A stretch of DNA of 5,643 nt from an uncultured Clostridia bacterium (GTDB taxonomy: Bacteria > Bacillota > Clostridia > Oscillospirales > Oscillospiraceae): positions 1-5,643 of the forward strand of contig CAMGRA010000062.1 in assembly GCA_946061345.1 (NCBI GenBank), in the 5' to 3' direction. The notes beneath the pieces were generated by a model that searched no databases, had not been told where the DNA came from, and was given only the letters and a program-made list of their open reading frames with translations. Positions 1-4,373 of this stretch are shown piece after piece (the first letter of the stretch is position 1; the number at the start of each line of letters is the position of its first letter). A program made the translations under genes and the position numbers.

Positions 1-744
1 GTTCAAATGCACGAACTTTTCAAATCTTCCAGCCACCAGGCTGGCACCGCAGATGAGGCAGCAGTCGATCTCCGGCTGACTCATAAGCTCATTGGCGTTT
101 TTGTCGTTCATGCTGCCGCCGTAGAGGATACGGACGTTCTCCGCCGCATAGCCGAACAGCTCCTTGACAGCGCCACGAATGGCGGCAATGGTGCGGTTGG
201 CGTCGGCTGCTGTGGCGGTCATGCCCGTGCCGATGGCCCAGACAGGCTCGTAGGCGATGACACAGTCGGTAATGTCCGCAGTGGAAACGCCGTGCAGCGC
301 CGCCTTGGTCTGCAGGCAGACCACCTCATTCGTGACGCCCGTCTGTTTCTGCTCCAGGCTCTCGCCAACGCAGATGATGGGCTTCAGGCCGTTTTCCAGC
401 ACCTTAAGGACTTTCTTATTGACGGTCTCGTCGGTCTCGCCGAAATACTGCCGGCGCTCCGAGTGGCCGAGAATGACGTATTCCACGCCCAACTCCTTCA
501 GGCTGGCACAGTTGGCCTCGCCGGTAAAGGCACCCTTGTCCTCAAAATGAACGTTCTGCGCGCCCAAATGCAGCTCAGTGCCCTTGACCTGGGCGGCGGC
601 TGCAAATAAGCTCACCGTCATGGGGCAGATCACGATCTCCACATTGGACTTCGGCTGGATGGCCTTTAACTGCTGGATCAGGGCGACGGTCTCCGCAGGC
701 GTCTTATTCATCTTCCAGTTGCCTGCGATCATGGGTCTTCTCAT
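1..744 (-). CDS. tpiA: Triose-phosphate isomerase, 3' end cut by the window edge
   Basis: Interconverts glyceraldehyde 3-phosphate and dihydroxyacetone phosphate in the cytoplasm. The frame is open from the ATG at 744-742 to base 1, giving 248 residues without a stop; family members are about 250, so only the last few residues are missing. Visible TIM-barrel signature: NWKMN with Lys11, GHSERR with His94, AYEPVWAIGTG with catalytic Glu166 and the loop-6 lid, and YGGS at 208-211. I chose the start at 744 because a GAGGG site lies 7 bases upstream and the protein then begins MRRPMIAGNWK, as expected; an internal Met at 732 is possible but less likely. It follows the aldolase gene by 15 bp, so it is probably co-transcribed and handles the aldolase's triose product. 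There is no N-terminal targeting extension. Oddities: the phosphate-binding loop reads LICGASL rather than the usual GGASL, with Cys232 in place of Gly, and loop 6 has Met175 where Lys is common. Confidence 0.96.
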   Translation of the reverse strand, partial: MRRPMIAGNWKMNKTPAETVALIQQLKAIQPKSNVEIVICPMTVSLFAAAAQVKGTELHLGAQNVHFEDKGAFTGEANCASLKELGVEYVILGHSERRQYFGETDETVNKKVLKVLENGLKPIICVGESLEQKQTGVTNEVVCLQTKAALHGVSTADITDCVIAYEPVWAIGTGMTATAADANRTIAAIRGAVKELFGYAAENVRILYGGSMNDKNANELMSQPEIDCCLICGASLVAGRFEKFVHLN

Positions 745-751
745 ACCGCAG

Positions 752-756
752 CCCTC
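752..756 (-). promoter_or_regulatory. Ribosome binding site of tpiA
   Basis: GAGGG on the minus strand, 7 bases before the ATG at 744-742. It supports the longer tpiA start over the internal Met at 732-730. It lies just downstream of the aldolase stop codon at 760-762. Confidence 0.6.
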
Positions 757-759
757 AGA

Positions 760-1590
760 TCAATAGAGATTCTTGCGGATCTCCACATTGCCCGTCGGGC
801 ACTGATTCTTGCAGTTGCCGCAGTTGATGCACTTGTGCTCGTCCTCCTTGACGCCGGAGACGATCTTGCCCGTGGAGCTGGCGCCGATACGGTTGGCACC
901 GGCGTTGATCATATTGACCGCGTCGGTGTAGGTACGAACGCCGCCGGAGGCCTTCACGCCCATGTCGGGGCCGACGGTCTCACGCATCAGGCGGACGTCT
1001 TCCACAGTCGCGCCACCGGTGGAGAAGCCGGTGGAGGTCTTGACGAAGTGGGCACCGGCCAGCTTGGCTACGGTGCAGGCCTTGACCTTTTCCTCATCGG
1101 TCAGCAGGCAGCATTCGATGATGACCTTGACCTGTGCGCGGCCCTTGACGGCGTTGACAACGCCCTCGATGTCGCGCTTGACCAGCATCCAGTCGCCGGA
1201 CTTGACGGCACCGATGTTGATGACCATGTCGATCTCCTTGGCACCCTTGGTAGCGGCGTCGGAGGCCTCAAAAGCCTTGGCTTCCGGGGTGCAGGCACCG
1301 AGAGGGAAGGCGATAACGCAGCAGGGCGTCACACCGCTGCCCTCGAGCTGCTGGGCCACGTACTGGATATAGGACGGGTTGACGCAGACGCTGGCGGTGT
1401 GGTACTTCTTAGCCTCGTCGCAGATTTTACGGATGTCCGTAATGCTGGCTTCCGGCTTCAGATAGGTGTGGTCGATATATTTTGCCATGTCGGCAGCGTT
1501 GTTGCCGGCGGCAGCAGGTGTGGAGACGCTTGCGCCGTATTTGGAGCAGATTTCCTCCGTGACCTGGCGGATAATTTCATTGATATCCAT
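760..1590 (-). CDS. deoC: Deoxyribose-phosphate aldolase with N-terminal BMC-targeting helix and C-terminal 4Fe-4S motif
   Basis: Class I aldolase that cleaves 2-deoxy-D-ribose 5-phosphate to acetaldehyde and glyceraldehyde 3-phosphate. The 276-residue protein has three parts. Residues 1-19 form a predicted amphipathic helix (hydrophobics at 3, 6, 7, 10, 14), followed by a Ser/Ala/Pro/Gly-rich linker to about 33; this resembles a BMC encapsulation peptide. Residues 34-247 are a complete DeoC barrel: IDHTYLKP, EIDMVIN with Asp121, FVKTSTGF with Schiff-base Lys184, GVKASGG with Lys213, and the phosphate-binding GASS at 236-239. Residues 254-265 read CINCGNCKNQCP, a full C-x2-C-x2-C-x3-C-P 4Fe-4S motif (Cys254, 257, 260, 264), which normal DeoC lacks. 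The last residue is Tyr276; the E. coli enzyme also ends in a functional Tyr. The start is supported by AAAGGA 7 bases upstream, and the gene sits 18 bp after the other aldolase. The fold and reaction are secure; targeting and cluster binding are inferred from motifs. Confidence 0.95.
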   Translation of the reverse strand: MDINEIIRQVTEEICSKYGASVSTPAAAGNNAADMAKYIDHTYLKPEASITDIRKICDEAKKYHTASVCVNPSYIQYVAQQLEGSGVTPCCVIAFPLGACTPEAKAFEASDAATKGAKEIDMVINIGAVKSGDWMLVKRDIEGVVNAVKGRAQVKVIIECCLLTDEEKVKACTVAKLAGAHFVKTSTGFSTGGATVEDVRLMRETVGPDMGVKASGGVRTYTDAVNMINAGANRIGASSTGKIVSGVKEDEHKCINCGNCKNQCPTGNVEIRKNLY

Positions 1591-1608
1591 GGTTGTTTCC
1601 TTTCCGTA

Positions 1609-2361
1609 TTACTTTCTTGCCTCTTCGGCGATTTTTGCCGTGGCGGTCAGGCCGAGCCGGGTGGCGCCTGCTGCCAGCAGACTTTCCGCCTGGGGCAGGG
1701 TCTTGATGCCGCCGTCGATCTTGATGCCCACATTCCTGCCGAGAATGTCATAGGCGAGGCGGACATCCTCCACCCGTGCGCCGTGGCCGCTGAGCATATT
1801 CTGGATCTTTACAAAGTCTACGCCGCTGCTGCGGAGCATGGTCAGAACGGCCCGCTTCTCGTCGGCGGTGAAAAGGGCGTGCTCAAAAACGGCTTTGAGC
1901 TTGGCCTTGCCGCAGGCAAAGCGCACCAGCTCCTCCAACTCCCGCTGGGCAACGTCCAGCCGGCCGGATTTGATGGCCAGGACGTTGATGGCCACGTCGA
2001 TCTCCGTCGCGCCGTTGGCCATACATTCCCGCAGCTCGGCCAGCTTTGCCGCCTGGGACATACAGCCGTGGGGGAAGCCGATGGCGGTGCCTACGGCCAC
2101 GGGGCTGCCCAACAGAGCCTCCCGCGCCGCCGGGACATAGTAGGGCGCGACACAGACCGCAGCTACGGAATATTTCCGTGCCACGGCACATTCGGCCTTG
2201 ATTTTGTCCAGCGTGGTGTCAGGATTCAGCAGAGAATGCTCCAGATGGGCCACCACATCCGCGCCTGTCACCAGTCCGGCGCAGGGAGCAGGGGCAGCGT
2301 CCATGTGGAAATAGGCCAGGACCTGGCGCTCCACTTCTTTTCTGATTGCTTCTACATCCAT
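1609..2361 (-). CDS. deoC: Divergent DeoC-family aldolase with N-terminal BMC-targeting helix
   Basis: A 250-residue class I aldolase of the DeoC family; substrate uncertain. Residues 1-20 form a predicted amphipathic helix (hydrophobics at 3, 6, 10, 14, 15), followed by an Ala/Pro-rich linker to about 30, again like an encapsulation peptide. The barrel keeps the catalytic set: EIDVAIN with Asp122, DFVK with Lys185, and GIKIDGG with Lys214. Other DeoC motifs have changed compared with the neighbouring paralog: IDHTYLKP is LEHSLLNP, KTSTGF is KIQNML, KASGG is KIDGG, and phosphate-binding GASS is GLTA. This suggests a different substrate, a changed phosphate grip, or a structural or regulatory partner of the canonical enzyme. 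The start is supported by an AAGGGAG site 10 bases upstream inside the end of the preceding shell gene, from which it is separated by one base. The C-terminus stops after the barrel, with no Fe-S motif. The family is secure; deoxyribose 5-phosphate activity is not. Confidence 0.9.
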   Translation of the reverse strand: MDVEAIRKEVERQVLAYFHMDAAPAPCAGLVTGADVVAHLEHSLLNPDTTLDKIKAECAVARKYSVAAVCVAPYYVPAAREALLGSPVAVGTAIGFPHGCMSQAAKLAELRECMANGATEIDVAINVLAIKSGRLDVAQRELEELVRFACGKAKLKAVFEHALFTADEKRAVLTMLRSSGVDFVKIQNMLSGHGARVEDVRLAYDILGRNVGIKIDGGIKTLPQAESLLAAGATRLGLTATAKIAEEARK

Positions 2362-2362
2362 G

Positions 2363-2650
2363 CTAATGATACTCCCTTACTTCGCCGTCAATGGTCAGGT
2401 GGTCGACAACGCCGCAGATGGTCAGGTCGGCAATGCACTGGCGGCCCAGGAACATATTTGCCGCGCCGCCGTCCACGTTGACGATGACCGTATCACCGAC
2501 GCCGGCGTCCGCCACATCGAAGGCGATGGCCTGATTGCCGGACAGCTTGCCGTCGTCATCGAGATAGTCGATGATCATCAGCTTCTGACCGCAATAGCCC
2601 GCATCCTTAATGGTGGAGACGACGTTTCCGACGACTCTTGCCAGCTTCAT
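2363..2650 (-). CDS. BMC-P vertex protein, EutN/CcmL family (copy 2)
   Basis: Pentameric shell protein predicted to cap the vertices of the icosahedral microcompartment. At 95 residues it has the normal family length. It starts MKLARVVGNVVSTIK, very like EutN, and has the family's central AGVGDTVIV strand and the late ICGVVDH strand. Its ATG overlaps the stop of the preceding BMC-H gene by 4 bp (ATGA), and no good ribosome binding site is visible, so translation is probably coupled. It shares only perhaps a quarter to a third of residues by eye with the other BMC-P in the window, so the two are old paralogs. One base separates it from the divergent aldolase gene. Confidence 0.93.
   Translation of the reverse strand: MKLARVVGNVVSTIKDAGYCGQKLMIIDYLDDDGKLSGNQAIAFDVADAGVGDTVIVNVDGGAANMFLGRQCIADLTICGVVDHLTIDGEVREYH
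2372..2378 (-). promoter_or_regulatory. Ribosome binding site of the divergent aldolase, inside the upstream gene
   Basis: AAGGGAG on the minus strand, 10 bases before the ATG at 2361-2359. It lies within the last codons of the BMC-P gene ending at 2363. It supports the start that includes the N-terminal helix. Confidence 0.6.
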
Positions 2651-2922
2651 CCCATTTTCGGGAGGATGCCCTCCACATCGTCATGGGGAGAGGGGATCAC
2701 GTGGCAGCCATAGAGCTCGCCGACACGCTTTGCAGCGGTAGCGCCTGCGTCGACAGCAGCCTTGACAGCGCCCACGTCGCCGCGGACCATAACAGTGACC
2801 AGACCGGAGCCGATCTGCTCCTTGCCGATAAGATGAACGTCAGCCGCCTTGACCATTGCGTCGGCTGCTTCGATGGAGCCGATGAGGCCGCGGGTCTCGA
2901 CCATTCCCAGTGCTAATTTCAT
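2647..2922 (-). CDS. BMC-H hexameric shell protein, PduA/EutM-like (copy 3)
   Basis: A 91-residue single-BMC-domain protein that should form the hexagonal facet tiles. It matches PduA closely: ALGMVETRG at the N-terminus, IEAADAMVKAA with the edge lysine Lys25, the pore loop EQIGSG at 35-40 with Ser39, VRGDVGAVKAAVDAG, and HVIPSPHDDVE near the end. Where PduA has an edge arginine (Arg79), this protein has Ser78. It differs from copy 2 at six positions (I8V, A16S, N28D, T35E, T89K, I90M), making the pore neighbourhood more acidic. The start has a perfect GGAGG 8 bases upstream. Its stop overlaps the following BMC-P start (ATGA), and it begins 3 bp after the preceding BMC-P gene. Confidence 0.97.
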   Translation of the reverse strand: MKLALGMVETRGLIGSIEAADAMVKAADVHLIGKEQIGSGLVTVMVRGDVGAVKAAVDAGATAAKRVGELYGCHVIPSPHDDVEGILPKMG

Positions 2923-2925
2923 TTT

Positions 2926-3210
2926 TTATTCCTCCAAATCAGATTTAAGTTGTACATTATAAGAGTCGATAAAGCCTACGATGGCGGAATCCGCCGGGGT
3001 TCGCTTGGTGCGGAACATCCGTCCGGCCTCCTTGGAGCCGATCATGTAGACAAAATCGCCTTTTCCGGCCTGACGGGTGGAGTCCGCCGCAACGATCATT
3101 TTAGTTTTTTTGCCCTTTTCGATAAGCTGCACCACCAGAAGCGGGATGTTTTCCAGGTTTGGCTCCTTGACGGTGGCAACTACCGTTCCGACGACCTCAC
3201 CGATATACAT
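2926..3210 (-). CDS. BMC-P vertex protein, EutN/CcmL family (copy 1)
   Basis: Pentameric vertex protein, 94 residues. The start MYIGEVVGTVVATVK, the central AGKGDFVYMIGSKEAGRMF and the late IVGFIDS strand place it in the EutN/CcmL/PduN family. It is richer in Lys and Arg than the other BMC-P in the window and carries a short charged tail (KSDLEE). The ATG at 3210-3208 lies 3 bp after the stop of the preceding BMC-H gene; no clear ribosome binding site is present at the usual spacing, so coupled translation is likely. Its last codons (Leu-Glu-Glu) encode the GGAGG site for the next shell gene. Two BMC-P types in one operon suggest mixed or alternative vertices. Confidence 0.92.
   Translation of the reverse strand: MYIGEVVGTVVATVKEPNLENIPLLVVQLIEKGKKTKMIVAADSTRQAGKGDFVYMIGSKEAGRMFRTKRTPADSAIVGFIDSYNVQLKSDLEE
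2931..2935 (-). promoter_or_regulatory. GGAGG ribosome binding site inside the 3' end of the BMC-P gene
   Basis: GGAGG on the minus strand, 8 bases before the ATG at 2922-2920. It is formed by the last base of Leu92, the codon of Glu93 and the first base of Glu94 of the upstream BMC-P gene. The acidic tail of that protein may therefore be shaped partly by the need for this site. Confidence 0.7.
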
Positions 3211-3213
3211 GGC

Positions 3214-3489
3214 TTAGCCGATGGTGGGCAGAATGCCCTCCACGTCGTCGTGGGGAGAGGGGATCACGTGGCAGCCGTAAAGCTCGCCGACGCGCTTTGC
3301 AGCGGTAGCGCCTGCGTCGACAGCGGCCTTGACTGCGCCAACGTCGCCGCGGACCATGACGGTGACCAGGCCGGAGCCGATCTGGGTCTTGCCGATGAGG
3401 TGGACGTTTGCAGCCTTGACCATGGCGTCGGCAGCTTCAATTGCGCCGATGAGGCCGCGGGTCTCGATCATACCAAGTGCTAATTTCAT
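3214..3489 (-). CDS. BMC-H hexameric shell protein, PduA/EutM-like (copy 2)
   Basis: A 91-residue facet tile protein with one BMC domain and the same landmarks as PduA: ALGMIETRG, Lys25 at the hexamer edge, pore loop TQIGSG at 35-40, VRGDVGAVKAAV and HVIPSPHDDVE. It differs from copy 1 at only three residues (position 3 Leu for Glu, 81 Asp for Asn, 90 Ile for Leu). The start is supported by AAAGGAGA at 3498-3505. The 33-bp gap from copy 1 carries that site. It is followed after 3 bp by a BMC-P gene. The small neutral pore with Ser39 is of the type proposed to pass small polar metabolites in PduA; the actual permeant here is not known. Confidence 0.97.
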   Translation of the reverse strand: MKLALGMIETRGLIGAIEAADAMVKAANVHLIGKTQIGSGLVTVMVRGDVGAVKAAVDAGATAAKRVGELYGCHVIPSPHDDVEGILPTIG

Positions 3490-3522
3490 TGTAACAGTCT
3501 CCTTTGAAAATTTTGTCGGGGC

Positions 3523-3798
3523 TTAGCCGAGGGTGGGCAGGATGCCCTCCACGTCGTTGTGGGGAGAGGGGATCACGTGGCAGCCGTAGAGCTCGCCGAC
3601 GCGCTTTGCAGCGGTAGCGCCAGCGTCAACAGCGGCCTTGACCGCGCCGACGTCGCCGCGAACCATGACGGTGACCAGGCCGGAGCCGATCTGGGTCTTG
3701 CCGATGAGGTGGACGTTTGCAGCCTTGACCATGGCGTCGGCAGCTTCAATGGCGCCGATGAGGCCGCGGGTTTCGATCATGCCTAATGCTTCTTTCAT
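3523..3798 (-). CDS. BMC-H hexameric shell protein, PduA/EutM-like (copy 1)
   Basis: The first of three 91-residue single-BMC-domain shell proteins. It carries the PduA-type landmarks: ALGMIETRG, IEAADAMVKAA, pore loop TQIGSG at 35-40, VRGDVGAVKAAVDAG and HVIPSPHNDVE. It is identical to copy 2 at 88 of 91 residues, and the two genes share long stretches of identical DNA. The ATG at 3798-3796 has a GGAGG at 3807-3811, 8 bases upstream. It sits 29 bp downstream of the PduT-like gene. Having three nearly equal tiles points to gene dosage or fine-tuned mixed facets rather than three separate roles, though this is inference. Confidence 0.97.
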   Translation of the reverse strand: MKEALGMIETRGLIGAIEAADAMVKAANVHLIGKTQIGSGLVTVMVRGDVGAVKAAVDAGATAAKRVGELYGCHVIPSPHNDVEGILPTLG

Positions 3799-3827
3799 TG
3801 AGAGATCCTCCGTTTATGTTTTTTTAA

Positions 3828-4373
3828 TTAATACAACGATTTGATGATGTCCGGGTGGGGCGAGGGGATGACCACGCTCTCCGAGAACATGCCCTGTGCC
3901 TCCGGAACCTTTTCTCCTGCGGAAACGGCGGCGCGGACAGCGGCCACCTCGCCGGTCATGGTGATGAAGCTCTTGCCGCCCAGGCCACGGCCCAAGCGGA
4001 TGTCAATGAGCCGAATGTCGGCGGCCTTGACGGCTGCGTCGGCAGCGACCACGGCGGAGCAGAGGCTGAAGGCCTCCATCACACCGACGGCGGCGACGTT
4101 GCCGACCTCGTTACAGGCGTTGATGGCTTTGGGAACCTGCTCGTGGATGTGGGAGATGACCATGCTGTCTACCAGCCTGGACCCCGCCACGGTCTTTCCC
4201 GCCTCAACGCTCTCTTTGACTGCCGCCACCTCGCCGGTGACGATAACGATATATTTGCCCGCGCAGACGGGCTGGGCAGCGACCAGCTCCACCGTTGCGG
4301 CTTTCAGCATGGCGTCGCCTGCGTTCACGCCCACGGGAATGGCGTTGGTCTCGATCATACCCAGTGCATTCAT
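3828..4373 (-). CDS. BMC-T shell protein with two BMC domains, PduT-like, probable 4Fe-4S pore
   Basis: A 181-residue trimer-forming shell protein made of two fused BMC domains, about residues 1-90 and 93-181. Each domain shows the family pattern: ALGMIETN...GDAMLKAA and then AVGVMEAFS...ADAAVKAA, with the second ending VVIPSPHPDI. It resembles PduT in length and in the motif QPVCAGKY, where Cys37 lines up with PduT Cys38; in PduT three such cysteines, one per subunit, hold a 4Fe-4S cluster in the trimer pore. The predicted role is electron transfer across the shell. The gene overlaps the PduS-like gene by 4 bp (ATGA), the same pairing seen in pdu operons, where PduS docks on PduT. The start is supported by an AGGAGGG site 7 bases upstream. 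It ends with TAA next to an AT-rich spacer of 29 bp. The fold is secure and the cluster is inferred. Confidence 0.94.
   Translation of the reverse strand: MNALGMIETNAIPVGVNAGDAMLKAATVELVAAQPVCAGKYIVIVTGEVAAVKESVEAGKTVAGSRLVDSMVISHIHEQVPKAINACNEVGNVAAVGVMEAFSLCSAVVAADAAVKAADIRLIDIRLGRGLGGKSFITMTGEVAAVRAAVSAGEKVPEAQGMFSESVVIPSPHPDIIKSLY

Larger units (their letters stand above)
2647..3798 (-). repeat. Three tandem paralogous BMC-H gene copies interleaved with BMC-P
   Basis: The 276-bp BMC-H gene occurs at 3523-3798, 3214-3489 and 2647-2922. By eye copies 1 and 2 differ at about 16 bases, and bases 3353-3441 match 3662-3750 exactly (89 bp, silent sites included). Copy 3 is more diverged in silent positions. 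Copies 2 and 3 are each followed at once by a BMC-P gene, so the order H, H-P, H-P suggests a duplicated H-P pair plus one extra recent H. Confidence 0.85.

Noticed and set aside
254..265. The CxxCxxCxxxCP motif of the aldolase as a frameshift read-through into a separate ferredoxin gene (residue positions of the protein encoded at 760-1590)
   Set aside because: The motif is in the same uninterrupted frame as the barrel, has no start codon or ribosome binding site of its own, and contains only one four-Cys motif before the stop.
7..609. A 200-codon open frame on the plus strand
   Set aside because: It is antisense to the triose-phosphate isomerase gene, whose catalytic motifs are all present on the minus strand. 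The plus-strand product has no recognisable family.
835..2481. A 548-codon open frame on the plus strand
   Set aside because: It runs antisense across both aldolase genes and the end of a BMC-P gene, all of which have clear family motifs. Its product is low-complexity Gly/Ala/Asp-rich, as expected from the reverse of GC-rich coding DNA.
2950..3483. A 177-codon plus-strand frame, with similar frames at 3559-3786 and 3855-4400
   Set aside because: Their similarity to one another only mirrors the repeated BMC-H genes on the opposite strand; they carry no independent signal.
3799..3827. AT-rich spacer between the BMC-T and first BMC-H genes as a terminator or promoter
   Set aside because: It contains a run of A on the coding strand and the ribosome binding site, but no inverted repeat and no convincing -35/-10 pair in 29 bp.
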